Shown: positions 29,837 through 41,101, counted from the stretch's first letter. The stretch is 64,000 bases of DNA from Arcobacter cloacae (GCF_013201935.1 NZ_CP053833.1:2046001-2110000); one strand, 5' to 3'. Numbers and translations: made by a program. The notes: generated by a model from the letters alone, not told the origin.

Positions 29837-30613
29837 CTACTTTTCTAAAGAATTTAAAATCTCAAAAAGCTTAAAGAAGTTTTTTACATCACTTCCTAAC
29901 CTTTTTTTTACAAATGAAACATTACTTAACCAAATAAAAAATGAAATCTTTTTAGTGAAATTTTTCAACTTTTGCGTTAAATCATCACTTTTTGTCAACT
30001 CTTTATATCTATTTATTATAAAAAGATAATCAACTTCAAAAGACAACTCTTTTATTTTTACAAAAGATAAAATAAACAATAAAAAATCTCTAAATTTTAA
30101 AGTTTCAATATCAGTTGAACTTGAAAAACTCTCTTCTAAATCTATTACATAAACTTCATCATCTTTATAGGTAAAATTTCTTATTTGCGTTCCACCATGA
30201 AACTCATTTTGATTATGTATTTTTGATAATTCAATAAGAAGCTTTTCAACAAAATAATAAAACTTTTCTTTACTTATATTTTTATCTCTTAAATAAGCAT
30301 TTACACTATTTCCACAATCTTCTAAAACAAAAAAATTATCACACTTATAAACTACTTTAGGAGTATTTATGCCCAAACTTCTAAATTTTTCTAATTTTGA
30401 AGTTTCATATTGCAAAGCTTCAAAAGCTGTTTTACCTAAAGAAGGTATCAAAAGTTCAACTGGGAAAAGTCTATAAAAAAATTTTTGTATTTTATTTGGT
30501 ATAGTTTGCCTTGCTCTTTTTAGCCAGTATCTTTGATTTTCAAACTCTATTGGAAAAATCTCAGCACTATTTGAAAGAAACTCTTTTTTTGCTATTTCTT
30601 CCAGATTAGACAC
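29837..30613 (-). CDS. Kinase-fold LPS-core protein with atypical catalytic loop
   Basis: A protein of about 258 aa with the lipopolysaccharide-kinase fold. The Lys is in QRYWLKRARQ, the catalytic loop reads FHGGTQIRNF where His-x-Asp is usual, and the metal-binding segment is VIDLEES. The catalytic Asp appears to be replaced by Gly, so activity is uncertain. The start is set at GTG 30613 because AAAAAGGA lies six bases upstream. It overlaps the lpxL stop by 8 bp. A longer form starting at 30637 is possible but has no good ribosome site. It sits between lpxL and a GT9 gene. Confidence 0.72.
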   Translation of the reverse strand: MSNLEEIAKKEFLSNSAEIFPIEFENQRYWLKRARQTIPNKIQKFFYRLFPVELLIPSLGKTAFEALQYETSKLEKFRSLGINTPKVVYKCDNFFVLEDCGNSVNAYLRDKNISKEKFYYFVEKLLIELSKIHNQNEFHGGTQIRNFTYKDDEVYVIDLEESFSSSTDIETLKFRDFLLFILSFVKIKELSFEVDYLFIINRYKELTKSDDLTQKLKNFTKKISFFIWLSNVSFVKKRLGSDVKNFFKLFEILNSLEK

Positions 30614-31523
30614 TTTTTTCCTTTTTATAAATATCATTGTGATATTTTTTAAATCTTTTATGTTGCCACAACCAATAATCAGGTTTTAAAAAAACTTGTT
30701 TTGTTATCAAATCATTTTGAAGTTGCGTTAGTTCTTGTATTTTATCATCTGTTTTAAACTCTAATGTTTTAACATCAATAGCTTCACCAACATTAATAGT
30801 GTAATCTCTAAAATCATTACAAACTGTAAAAATAGGAATAATAATAGCATCAAATTTCAATGCTAATCTTGCTGTGGAATCAGTTGCAGCATCTTTTTGT
30901 CCTAAAAATAAAACATCAACTCCACTTCCTATATGCTGATCGATTACAACAGCAACTGCTTTATTATCTTTAAAAGCTTTTATCATTCCTTTTGCTGCAA
31001 CTTGTTTTTCTAACATTGTGATTTTATTTTTACTTCTTGCTTGTGCATAAAGTTTTTGAATATGTGGATTATCCATTTTTCTATTTACAACTGCTATTTC
31101 TCCAAACATTAAAGCAATATAAGGTAAAGTCAATTCCCAGCCACCATAATGAGCAGTTATATATATAATTTTTCTATTTTCATCATGGGCTTTTTGAATT
31201 ATATCTGCATTTATAATATTTGCTTTTTTAAACATCTCTTCTTTTGAAATAGTTTGATTTTCCATAAATTCATACATATTAAAAATCAAAGATTTATAAG
31301 AGTTATAAATAATCTCTTCTTTTCTTTTTTCATCTATTTTGTTTTGATAAACTAAATCAAGATTTGCTTTTGCAATACTTTTATGTTTTTTATTAAATTT
31401 ATAAGCAAAAAAAGCTAAAAATTGTAAGATTTTTTTCATTATAAATTTAGGAGTTATTAAAAAAACAAATCTAAAAACAATATATAAAAAATATCGAAAA
31501 TAATCCTTAATTTTTCTTTTCAT
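30606..31523 (-). CDS. Lipid A biosynthesis acyltransferase (LpxL/HtrB type)
   Basis: About 305 aa. It has an N-terminal membrane helix, the acyltransferase motif AHYGGWE (His-x4-Glu) near residue 125, and AVVIDQHIGSG near 195, matching the LpxL/LpxM family that adds secondary acyl chains to lipid A at the inner membrane. The start is placed at ATG 31523, eight bases after AAAGGA. An upstream in-frame TTG at 31541 lacks such a site. It overlaps waaC by 17 bp. Confidence 0.9.
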   Translation of the reverse strand: MKRKIKDYFRYFLYIVFRFVFLITPKFIMKKILQFLAFFAYKFNKKHKSIAKANLDLVYQNKIDEKRKEEIIYNSYKSLIFNMYEFMENQTISKEEMFKKANIINADIIQKAHDENRKIIYITAHYGGWELTLPYIALMFGEIAVVNRKMDNPHIQKLYAQARSKNKITMLEKQVAAKGMIKAFKDNKAVAVVIDQHIGSGVDVLFLGQKDAATDSTARLALKFDAIIIPIFTVCNDFRDYTINVGEAIDVKTLEFKTDDKIQELTQLQNDLITKQVFLKPDYWLWQHKRFKKYHNDIYKKEKSV

Positions 31524-32517
31524 ATAAAAGTTCCTTTGCAATTTTTACTATCTCTTTTTCATCTATTTCATTTATAGAAAAATCATTTTTATCCAATTTA
31601 AATGGATTTACTAAACTTTTAGATTCAACTATTTTATTTATTGAAGTTTGATAAGTGTTTCTATATCCTGGAGTATTTCCAAAAATAGTAATAGAAGCCA
31701 CATTTAAAGCCCAAGCCATATGAGTTGGACCCGTGTCATTTCCTATTACTAAATCAACCTTTGAAACAACAGCTTTTAAACTATTTAAATCCAATTTTGG
31801 TAAAACTTTAGCTTTTGAAATTTTTTCTATAAATAAAGCATTTTGTTTTTCTTCTTCATTTCCCCAAGTAAGTAAACAATTTTCATCTAAATTATCTATT
31901 ATTTTAGCGAATTTTTCTTTAGAGTAAATCTTACTTGGCCAACTAGCTCCAATTACAAATAAAACATTTTTTTTATTTACGTCAAAGTAATCATAAATAA
32001 CCTTATCTTCATTTTTAAAAAATAAAAATGGCTCTTTATTTAAAATATCATTTTTTGTAATTTCAAAACCCAAACTTGAAGATAAAACCTTAGCATTTCT
32101 TTCTATTGCATTTTTATCATAGGCTATATCTATTTTTTTTGTATAAAAAAAAGAAGCTAATTTCTCCCTTGTAGAATCTTTACTAAAACCTGCTCTATTT
32201 TTTCCTAAAAATCTAGCAACCAATGATGATTTTATCAATCCTTGTGCATCAATTACTAAATCATAAGAGTTTTTTGAATGCTGCTTTACAAGTTTAAACT
32301 GATTAAAAATCTCTTTTTTATCTTTTTTTATACCTTTTAGATTTAGTTTTATTATCTGATTTATATGTGGATTATTTTCTAAAACACCACTAAAAGCGCT
32401 CTCAACAAACCAATCTATTTGTAAAGATGGAAAATATTTTTTTATATATTGTAAAGCTACCATCGCATGGATTATATCACCCATTGCAGATAGCTTTATG
32501 ATAGCTATTTTTTTCAT
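31507..32517 (-). CDS. waaC: ADP-heptose:LPS heptosyltransferase I (GT9)
   Basis: A 336-aa GT9 protein that adds the first heptose to Kdo2-lipid A. It begins IAIIKLSAMGDIIHAMVALQYI, the WaaC-type start, and has DWFVESAFSGVL, VIDAQGLIKSSL near 93, and GNDTGPTHMAWAL near 255. It shares one base with ppx upstream and overlaps lpxL downstream, so the inner-core and acylation steps are co-expressed. Confidence 0.93.
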   Translation of the reverse strand: MKKIAIIKLSAMGDIIHAMVALQYIKKYFPSLQIDWFVESAFSGVLENNPHINQIIKLNLKGIKKDKKEIFNQFKLVKQHSKNSYDLVIDAQGLIKSSLVARFLGKNRAGFSKDSTREKLASFFYTKKIDIAYDKNAIERNAKVLSSSLGFEITKNDILNKEPFLFFKNEDKVIYDYFDVNKKNVLFVIGASWPSKIYSKEKFAKIIDNLDENCLLTWGNEEEKQNALFIEKISKAKVLPKLDLNSLKAVVSKVDLVIGNDTGPTHMAWALNVASITIFGNTPGYRNTYQTSINKIVESKSLVNPFKLDKNDFSINEIDEKEIVKIAKELLYEKKN

Positions 32518-33985
32518 TATAAAATCTTTATAGTTAAATCTTCTGGTGTTTCTAATTTATCTATGTTTGATTCAATCAAAAAAGATCTATTTGGTAAGCT
32601 AATTTCTAAAGTTTCATCATCTAAAAAATATTCAACTTTTGGTCTTGAAAAGTCTTGATTTACTGCAAAATTCAAAGATATCATAAAACTCATCCATTGC
32701 ATAACTCTCAAACTTGGAAGAAGTTCTTCATAATCTAAAATATCACTTTTTGTTGGAAGAGATTTTTTTGAAAATTTAATAGTGTAAGCAACAACAACCC
32801 TTGAAGTATGTAAAAAATCATAATTTAAACCATTTAATATGAAATCAAAAGCATTATCATTTGATTTATAAAAATTCAAAGTTGAACCAATAGAATGAAG
32901 TTTTGAAGCAATTACTAATAAACCTCTATATTTATTATCTAAATTATGTAAAGGTTTTAAGGCATCAAATATTTTTTTTGCATTATTACCAAGATATGCA
33001 CTTTGTTTTTCATCTATTTGAAATCTATCAAGTAAGCTTCTAACACTTACATTAAAATTCTCAGGAAATTTATGATTTGAATTTCTTAATAAATCTGTTA
33101 AATAAACTCCTTCTCTAACTCCAACTCCTGAAGTTACAACTTCATTTATTTTAAGTTCTTCAAGAATCGTTTTAAAGATAAATGCACCCTCTTTTATAGT
33201 ATCAAATCTATCTTTTTTCACTCCAAAAGATTTCAAATCATCATTATCTTTTGCTCTTGAAATTCTATCAAAAAAAGATATCTCAGCCCTTGCATCATAA
33301 GTAAATCCATGTAAAATATCCAAAGGATACTCTTTTTTTGCCATTACTATTTTTGATAAAGCTCTAATACTTCCACCAATACCAACAACTTTTTTTGGTA
33401 TTTCTATATCTAATTCAAAAATCTTTTTTAAATTATCTAAAATATAATTTTTAGCACCTTCAGTGTTATTTTTATTAAAATATAGCTCTTTTATTCTAAC
33501 AGTTCCTATATTTAAAGAGATAGATTTTTCTATTTTTCCATTTTTTACAAAAGAAAATTCAGTAGAACCACCTCCAATATCAACTGTTACAAAAGTATCA
33601 TCATGAAGTAAATTTGAAGCTGCAACTCCACCATAGTATGCCTCTTTTTCACCATCTATTACTTTTATATTTAAGCCTAAATCTTTTTTGACTTTTGATA
33701 TAAAAACATTTGAATTTGGAGCATCTCTAAGAGCTGATGTAGCAACACATATAATTTTTCTTGATTTTAGTGCATTTGATATATTTAAAAAAGATTTTAA
33801 AGATTCATAGGCTCTTTGCATAGGAATTTCTTGAAGATTACCATTGTTTTCATAACAACCTTCAGATATTTTCACCCTACTTTTAGTCTCATTGATAAGA
33901 TTAAAAGCAAATCGACTACTTTTTTGCAAGACAACCATTCTCATTGAGTTTGACCCAATGTCAATGATTGTTGTTACTTTAGACA

Positions 33986-33986
<1 letters not shown>
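32517..33986 (-). CDS. Exopolyphosphatase / guanosine pentaphosphate phosphohydrolase
   Basis: A 489-aa protein of the Ppx/GppA sugar-kinase/Hsp70-fold family. The phosphate-1 loop TTIIDIGSNSMRM is at 5-17, the second loop VTVDIGGGSTEFSF near 135-148, and GIGGSIRAL near 205. A C-terminal HD-type helical region starts at about residue 310. It degrades polyphosphate and/or pppGpp. It shares single bases with the ferredoxin gene upstream and waaC downstream. Confidence 0.92.
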
Positions 33987-34261
<275 letters not shown>

Positions 34262-34283
34262 TTAATTGTCTTGGAGTTATAAC

Positions 34284-35036
34284 CTAAAATTGATTAATAA
34301 TCTCTTTAATTAGCTTATAATTTTCTTCACTTTTTGATATAAGCAAAAAATTTTGTGTTCTATAAATATGTAAATTTTTACATATATATAAAGCAGCTTC
34401 CACATCAAACTCTCTTATTTTTCCAGCATATAAAACAAAACTGTAATTTATAGCATCACTTAAAGATAAAGCAACTGCACCTAAACATCTAAATTTTATT
34501 TTATTTTCATTTAATTTTTTACAAATATGTGGATATTCATAAGCTCTTTCAAAAACTGCTATTTTACTTTTTTCTATGAAAAATGAGTTAAATTCTTTCA
34601 TTTGTAATAACGAAAAATATTTAACTTCATCTTCAAATGCCCTATATATAATAGTTCCAACAGCTAAATTAGTAACAAAACCAGCAACTACTTCTTCATC
34701 TTTTTTTAATGCAATAGAAGTTCCATAATAAGGTAATTTTGAATAAAAATTATTACTTCCATCAAGTGGGTCAATTATAATTGTAAAATCTTTATTTTGA
34801 TTTTTAAAACCACACTCTTCAGAGTAGATATTTCCAAATTTTTCTAGATGTTTTATAAATATATTTTCAGCAATTAAATCTATCTTTAAAGAATTATCAC
34901 CACCAAAACCAGTAATATTTGTGTATTCAAAATCATTTAAAGATAGATTATTATTTATATAGTCAAAAAGTTCTTTATTTGCAAGAATTACAGCCTCTAT
35001 AAAAGCTTTTTCATATGAGGCTGTAACATTTTTCAT
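34284..35036 (-). CDS. Inositol monophosphatase family protein
   Basis: A 250-aa phosphatase-fold protein. The metal-binding motif is IIIDPLDGSNNF near 86-97, and a Glu-Glu motif lies in IYSEECG near 73. The second signature WDxAA is altered to FDVEAAL near 206. It could act on inositol phosphates, 3'-phosphoadenosine phosphate (CysQ) or sugar phosphates. The sequence does not decide. It lies 3 bp downstream of gltD. Confidence 0.82.
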   Translation of the reverse strand: MKNVTASYEKAFIEAVILANKELFDYINNNLSLNDFEYTNITGFGGDNSLKIDLIAENIFIKHLEKFGNIYSEECGFKNQNKDFTIIIDPLDGSNNFYSKLPYYGTSIALKKDEEVVAGFVTNLAVGTIIYRAFEDEVKYFSLLQMKEFNSFFIEKSKIAVFERAYEYPHICKKLNENKIKFRCLGAVALSLSDAINYSFVLYAGKIREFDVEAALYICKNLHIYRTQNFLLISKSEENYKLIKEIINQF

Positions 35037-35039
35037 TTT

Positions 35040-36416
35040 TTATAATAAATCTTTTATTATTGCTTTTGCTGCTTCTCTTCCATCAACAGCAGCTGTAACA
35101 GCTAAGTGCGCTCCTCTTTGGCAATCTCCACCTGCGTATACTTTTTTATTTGAAGTTTTATAAGAAGAGTCAATCACAACTCCACCCCATGAATTTGTTT
35201 CAACATTTAATTCTTTTAAAAATGCTGGAACTTCAGGAGAGAAACCAAGTGCTAAAATTACAACATCAGCATCTTCAAAATATTCACTTCCTTCATTTAT
35301 TACAACTTTTTGTCTTCCAGAAGAATCAGGTTCACTCATAGAAGTTTCAAGTAATTCAACTGCAACAGCTTGATTATTTTCAACTTTTATAGATTTTGGA
35401 CTTACATTAAATACAAACTCAACACCCTCTTCTTTTGCATTAACAACCTCTTTTTTACTTCCTGGCATATTTTTTTCATCTCTTCTATAAAGACATTTAA
35501 CACTTAAAGCACCTTCTCTTACAGAAGTTCTAACGCAGTCCATAGCAGTATCTCCACCACCAATTACAACTACTTTTTTATCTTTAACATCAATATACTC
35601 AACATTTTTATTACCAAGATTTCTTTTTTGAATTCCTGTTAAAAAATCAATTGCAAAATAGACATTTGAAGCATCTTCACCATCTATTTTTACTTTGTTA
35701 CTAGCAGTTGCACCAATTCCTAAATAAATTGCATCAAACTCTTTTTCTAAATCAGATATTGATTTATCACGACCAATTTCACAATTTAAATGAAGTTTCA
35801 TTCCAGCTTCTAATAACCAGTTTATTCTTCTATCAACTGTTGTTTTATCAAGCTTAAATCCAGGTATTCCATACATTAAAAGACCACCTGCTCTATCTGC
35901 TCTTTCAAACATTTCAACTTCAAAACCCTTTCTTAGTAAAAAAGTTGCTGCTGAAATTCCTGAAGGTCCTGAACCAACTATAGCTACTCTCTTATCATTT
36001 TTCTTTTGAGCAAATTTAGGTTTCATACCTTTTTCAAAAGCATCTTCTGAAATATGTGTTTCAATAGCTCCAATAGAAATAGCACCATGACCCGTATTTA
36101 AAGAACATGCACCTTCACAAAGTACATCTTGAGGACAAATTCTTCCTAAGATTTCAGGGAAAGGAGATGTTTCATTTGATAAAGCAAATGCTAAATCAGG
36201 ATTTTTAATAGCTGTTTGTTTTAGCCATGCTGGAATATAATTTCCTAAAGGACATCCTGTATGACAATACGGATCTCCACATTGCATACATCTATCAGCT
36301 TGTTCTGTTGCTCTTTGCTTTGTAAATACTTGATATACTTCATCAAAATCTTTTAATCTTTGAAGTACATCTCTTTTTTCAGGATTAATTCTTTCGAATT
36401 TTGTAAAATTTAACAT
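35040..36416 (-). CDS. gltD: Glutamate synthase small subunit
   Basis: A 458-aa NADPH-oxidising flavoprotein subunit of glutamate synthase. The N-terminal iron-sulfur motif reads CMQCGDPYCHTGCPLGN near 42-58. The FAD-binding GSGPSGISAATFLLRKG is near 148, and the NADPH-binding GGGDTAMDCVRT near 288. It feeds electrons to GltB. It lies 3 bp downstream of gltB, in the same minus-strand unit. Confidence 0.96.
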   Translation of the reverse strand: MLNFTKFERINPEKRDVLQRLKDFDEVYQVFTKQRATEQADRCMQCGDPYCHTGCPLGNYIPAWLKQTAIKNPDLAFALSNETSPFPEILGRICPQDVLCEGACSLNTGHGAISIGAIETHISEDAFEKGMKPKFAQKKNDKRVAIVGSGPSGISAATFLLRKGFEVEMFERADRAGGLLMYGIPGFKLDKTTVDRRINWLLEAGMKLHLNCEIGRDKSISDLEKEFDAIYLGIGATASNKVKIDGEDASNVYFAIDFLTGIQKRNLGNKNVEYIDVKDKKVVVIGGGDTAMDCVRTSVREGALSVKCLYRRDEKNMPGSKKEVVNAKEEGVEFVFNVSPKSIKVENNQAVAVELLETSMSEPDSSGRQKVVINEGSEYFEDADVVILALGFSPEVPAFLKELNVETNSWGGVVIDSSYKTSNKKVYAGGDCQRGAHLAVTAAVDGREAAKAIIKDLL

Positions 36417-36419
36417 CTC

Positions 36420-39400
36420 TTAATCTCCCTTGTCTGGATCTAATGGTAATACAGTCATATTTTTTGGTTTTACCATCCAGAAGTTTCTAATTTCTGCTCT
36501 AAAGTTTTGTAAAATGTTTTCAGCCATTTCACTCTCTGTTTCATGTAAATAATCAAGTAACAATCTTTTTAGGAATAATCTTTCTCTTTCAGTATCATCT
36601 GTATCAATTCTTACTGATTCAATCAATTCTTGATTCATTTTATCAACAAATGTTTTTTCAGGGTCATAAACAAATGCTAAACCACCTGTCATACCAGCTC
36701 CAAAGTTAATTCCAGTATTTCCTAAGATTACAGCGATTCCACCTGTCATATATTCACAAGCATTATCTCCTGTTCCTTCTACAACAGTTGTACAACCTGA
36801 GTTTCTAACAGCAAATCTTTCTCCTACAGTTGCTCTAACATATAGTTTTCCACCTGTAGCACCATATAAACAAGTATTTCCAGCTCCTGCGAAATTTTTT
36901 CCTTGATGTGCTGGATTTATGATGATTTTTCCACCATTCATACCTTTTCCAACATAATCATTTGCAGCACCATCAAGATATAGATTCATACCTTTTGATA
37001 AGAATGCTCCAAAAGATTGACCCGCAATTCCTTTTAAGTTGATTGTAATAGAGTTTTCAGGTAAACCTTTATCTCCATAAAATCTTGCTATTTCTCCAGA
37101 AATTAAAGCACCAAAACTTCTATTTAAATTAGATATTTCAGCACTTACTTTTACAGGAGAACTTGGATTTTCTATTGTTCTGTGTACTTTTTTCAATAAC
37201 TCTTTTTCAAATTTATTATCATCAAAAGGAGCATTTGTCTCTTTTTGACAAGTATCAATTCCATCAATTCTTCTTAAAATATTTTGGAAATCAAATTTTT
37301 GTGCGAATTTATCATCAATTACTTTTAATAAATCAGATCTTCCAACTACCTCTTCAATTGTTTTATAACCTAAAGAAGCAAGAATATTTCTTACATCTTC
37401 AGCAATAAACGTAAAATATGAAATCAATCTCTCAACAGTACCTGTAAAGTGGTCTCTTAATGTTTCATCTTGAGTTGCAACTCCTACTGAACATTTATTT
37501 GTATGACAAATTCTTAAAATTTTACATCCTAAAAGTGTTAAAGAAGCTGTTCCAAATGCATAAGATTCAGCACCAAGCATTGCAGCTTTTACAACATCAA
37601 GACCAGTTTTTAATCCACCATCTGTTTGAACATGAACAAACTCTCTTAAATGGTTAGCTTTTAAAGCATTATGAGCTTCAGAAAGTCCCATTTCCCATGG
37701 ATTTCCAGCGTGTTTGATAGATGTTAAAGGAGCCGCTCCTGTTCCACCATCTCCACCTGAGATAATAATTTTATCAGCATATGCTTTTGCAACTCCTGCT
37801 GCGATTGTTCCAACACCAATTGAAGATACAAGCTTAACTGTAATTTTAGCCAATGGATTAATTTGTTTTAAATCAAAAATCAACTGAGCTAAATCCTCAA
37901 TAGAATAAATATCATGGTGTGGTGGTGGTGAAATCAAAGTAACACCTGCAACTGTGTGTCTAAGTGTTGCAATAAGTCCCGTTACTTTATGCCCTGGTAA
38001 TTGTCCACCTTCACCTGGTTTTGCACCTTGTGCTACTTTGATTTGTAACTCTTCAGCACTTCTTAAATAAGCAGGTGTTACCCCAAATCTTCCTGATGCA
38101 ACTTGTTTGATTTTAGAGTTTCTAATAGTTCCAAATCTTTTTGAATCTTCTCCACCCTCACCTGAGTTACTCATACCACCAATTGTATTCATAGCAATAG
38201 CCATCGCTTCGTGAGCTTCTGGTGAAATCGAACCTAAACTCATAGCAGCAGTTGCAAATCTTTTGAAAATATCCTCTTTTGATTCTACTTCACTTACATC
38301 TATTGGTTTTCTATCTGAATTAAACTCTAAGAAATCTCTAATAAATTTTTTATCTCTATTTGCTACAAGCTCTCTTAAACCATCAAAATCTGTTAATTCT
38401 TCTTTTGTTGTTGCAGTTTTATTATGCATTGCTTTTGTAGTAGCAGGACCATAATCATGGTATTCACCACCATTTGAATATTTATAAAATCCTCCTAAAT
38501 CAAGTGGAAAAATTGAATTTTCTTCTTTAAATGCATTATGATGTGATTTATCAATTCTTTGCTCAATATCAGCATAAGTTAAACCAGCCAATTCGCTATG
38601 AGCTCCTGTGAAACAGTCATTTACAATCTCATCACTTAAACCAATAACATCAAATAATCCTGAGTTTCTATAAGAAGCTATTGTACAAATACCCATTTTT
38701 GACATGATTTTTAATAAACCAGCATTCACTGATTTTTGAGTATTTTTTAAATATTTTTGCATCTCATATTTACTTGGTTTTTCTCTTTGGAAGAAAGAAA
38801 CTGTTGATGCATACATCATATATGGATATATTGCTGTACATCCAAATGCTATTAAAACAGCAGCCATATGTGGATCATATACCTCACCTGATACAGCTAC
38901 TAAAGAAGCGTTATGTCTTACTTCTGCTTTTAATAATTTTTGATTTAAATATCCAATAGCCATAGCCATAGGAATAATTTTTTCATTTTCATTTATAGTT
39001 CTATCATCTAAAATAACTACAGAAACGCCATCTTCTTTTACTGCTTTAATCACATAAGAAGCTAAAGTCTCTAATGCTACTTTTAAGTTTGATTTAAAAG
39101 TTGTTGAGAAAGTTCTATTTTTATAATAACTATCATATCTTGGTGATTTTTCATCTCCAAAAGAGTATAAAATATCATATTTTTCTTTCATTAAAATAGG
39201 ACTTGTTACTTTTAATCTTCTTGCATATTCTGGTTTTTCATCTAAAATATTATGAACTTTTCCAAAACCTGTCTCTAAAGACATAACCACTTTTTCTCTA
39301 TATGGGTCAATTGGTGGATTTGTAACTTGTGCAAATTTTTGTCTAAAGAAATCAGTAAAATTTCTATTTACATTTGAAAAACATGCTAGTGGAGTATCAT

Positions 39401-40859
39401 CACCCATAGAACCAACTGGTTCTTTACCATCTTTTGCCATAGGTTCAATTACTTGGTCTAGTACTTCATAAGTTATATTAAAATATTTTTGTTTTTTATC
39501 TAAATTTTCTGGTTTATAATCTTTTACATTTAAAAAAGTATCTTCGATATACTCTTGAATATAATCCATATCATCATTTAACCAAGTTGAATAGTGTTGT
39601 GATGATTTTAAATAATCATTAATATCTTGTTCTTTTAAAATTTTTCCATGTTTAAGGTCAAGTGCAATCATTTGTCCTGATTGTAATCTTCCTCTTTCTA
39701 AAATATTACTATCTTCAATATTTAGTGTTCCATATTCAGATGTAATATATAACTTATCATCTTTTGTAATTACATATTTAGAAGGTCTTAATCCATTTCT
39801 ATCAATCAAACATCCAATATGTCTTCCATCTGTTAAAGATACAGCAGCAGGTCCATCCCAAGCTTCCATCGCAGTTGCTGTATACTCATAAAATGCTCTT
39901 AAATTAGAATCCATATGAGGAGAATTTTGCCATGGTGCAGGAATTAAAGCACGAGCAGCTTTGAAGAAATCAACTCCATTTACTATTAAAAACTCAAACA
40001 TATTATCTAAAGATGTAGAATCTGAACCAATTGGTTGTAAAATTGGTAGTAATCTTTTCATCTCTTCATCTGAGAAAATTTCTGATTTTAATTGTCCTGA
40101 TTTTACTTCAACGTTAAATCTATTCGCTTCAACAGAGTTTATCTCTCCATTATGAGCTATTGCTCTAAATGGTTGTGCTAATCTCCACAAAGGAAGAGTA
40201 TTTGTAGAAAATCTTTGGTGAAATAAAGAAAAAGAGATTTTAAAATCTTCATCTCTTAAATCAATATAAAATTTTCTAATATGAGTAGGCATTACTAGCC
40301 CTTTATAGGCAATAACTTTAGATGAAAATGTAGGAATATAAAAATCTTTTTTATCTATTAATTTGTGTTCACACTCTTTTCTTGTCAAATAAAGCATTGC
40401 ATCAAATCTTTTTGATGACATTAAAGTATTTGGTACAACAAATACTTGTACAATATTTGGTAAGCTATCTAAAGCTTGTTGTCCTAAAGCATCTGTATCA
40501 ACAGGTACTGTTCTTGTAAGAATAACTTTTAAATCATTTATTTCACAATACTCTTTAAATGTATTTATATCTTCTAAATCTCTTGTAAAAATCATTGCAA
40601 CAGCGTAAATTTCTGGTAAATCAACACCTTTTTGTGTCGCAATTTTTCTCATAAATGAATCGGGCATTGATAATAATAAACCAGAACCATCTCCAGTTTT
40701 TCCATCGGCTGCTACTGCACCTCTGTGCATCATTCTTTCAAGTGAAGTTATTGCATCTTCTAAATTTTTATGACTTGGTCGATTTCTTAAATCTGCTACT
40801 AAACCAAACCCACAATTATCTTTAAAAGAAGTTAGTAAGTCTAAATTGCACCCCATCAT
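36420..40859 (-). CDS. gltB: Glutamate synthase large subunit
   Basis: A 1479-aa enzyme that makes glutamate from glutamine and 2-oxoglutarate. A 15-residue propeptide precedes Cys16 (DNCGFGLVAD), the predicted N-terminal nucleophile of the amidotransferase domain. MHRGAVAADGKTGDGSG follows. The central FMN-binding synthase domain contains GEGGQLPGHKV and the 3Fe-4S cysteines in CKILRICHTNKC. The C-terminal GxGxG beta-helix is complete (for example NDYVGKGMNGG). Length is typical. It has a roughly 240-bp upstream region with a -10 element. Confidence 0.97.
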   Translation of the reverse strand: MMGCNLDLLTSFKDNCGFGLVADLRNRPSHKNLEDAITSLERMMHRGAVAADGKTGDGSGLLLSMPDSFMRKIATQKGVDLPEIYAVAMIFTRDLEDINTFKEYCEINDLKVILTRTVPVDTDALGQQALDSLPNIVQVFVVPNTLMSSKRFDAMLYLTRKECEHKLIDKKDFYIPTFSSKVIAYKGLVMPTHIRKFYIDLRDEDFKISFSLFHQRFSTNTLPLWRLAQPFRAIAHNGEINSVEANRFNVEVKSGQLKSEIFSDEEMKRLLPILQPIGSDSTSLDNMFEFLIVNGVDFFKAARALIPAPWQNSPHMDSNLRAFYEYTATAMEAWDGPAAVSLTDGRHIGCLIDRNGLRPSKYVITKDDKLYITSEYGTLNIEDSNILERGRLQSGQMIALDLKHGKILKEQDINDYLKSSQHYSTWLNDDMDYIQEYIEDTFLNVKDYKPENLDKKQKYFNITYEVLDQVIEPMAKDGKEPVGSMGDDTPLACFSNVNRNFTDFFRQKFAQVTNPPIDPYREKVVMSLETGFGKVHNILDEKPEYARRLKVTSPILMKEKYDILYSFGDEKSPRYDSYYKNRTFSTTFKSNLKVALETLASYVIKAVKEDGVSVVILDDRTINENEKIIPMAMAIGYLNQKLLKAEVRHNASLVAVSGEVYDPHMAAVLIAFGCTAIYPYMMYASTVSFFQREKPSKYEMQKYLKNTQKSVNAGLLKIMSKMGICTIASYRNSGLFDVIGLSDEIVNDCFTGAHSELAGLTYADIEQRIDKSHHNAFKEENSIFPLDLGGFYKYSNGGEYHDYGPATTKAMHNKTATTKEELTDFDGLRELVANRDKKFIRDFLEFNSDRKPIDVSEVESKEDIFKRFATAAMSLGSISPEAHEAMAIAMNTIGGMSNSGEGGEDSKRFGTIRNSKIKQVASGRFGVTPAYLRSAEELQIKVAQGAKPGEGGQLPGHKVTGLIATLRHTVAGVTLISPPPHHDIYSIEDLAQLIFDLKQINPLAKITVKLVSSIGVGTIAAGVAKAYADKIIISGGDGGTGAAPLTSIKHAGNPWEMGLSEAHNALKANHLREFVHVQTDGGLKTGLDVVKAAMLGAESYAFGTASLTLLGCKILRICHTNKCSVGVATQDETLRDHFTGTVERLISYFTFIAEDVRNILASLGYKTIEEVVGRSDLLKVIDDKFAQKFDFQNILRRIDGIDTCQKETNAPFDDNKFEKELLKKVHRTIENPSSPVKVSAEISNLNRSFGALISGEIARFYGDKGLPENSITINLKGIAGQSFGAFLSKGMNLYLDGAANDYVGKGMNGGKIIINPAHQGKNFAGAGNTCLYGATGGKLYVRATVGERFAVRNSGCTTVVEGTGDNACEYMTGGIAVILGNTGINFGAGMTGGLAFVYDPEKTFVDKMNQELIESVRIDTDDTERERLFLKRLLLDYLHETESEMAENILQNFRAEIRNFWMVKPKNMTVLPLDPDKGD

Positions 40860-40968
40860 TTTCCTTTATATTAATCTTTTTTGTATCCTACAGTTAAGTA
40901 AAAAAATATACTATAAATAAGTTTAAATATAGTTAAACCCCTAGAATATCGCATTTTTGCAAGCAAGC

Positions 40969-40974
40969 ATTATA
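40969..40974 (-). promoter_or_regulatory. Probable -10 element of gltB
   Basis: TATAAT on the minus strand, preceded by TGTTG, about 110 bp before the gltB start. It implies an untranslated leader of about 100 nt. A second candidate further upstream (TTGACA at about 41031) has a short 15-bp spacer to TACAAT. No -35 box matches the TATAAT. Assigned from sequence only. Confidence 0.45.
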
Positions 40975-41101
40975 CAACATTATTTTTGATTAATTTTAGC
41001 TTTATTGTATATATTTTATACAATTGTCAATTTTTTTATAAACTAACATTTTTTAGATATTTATTGGAATTTTGATAGAATAAAAATAAACTAAGGGAAA
41101 A

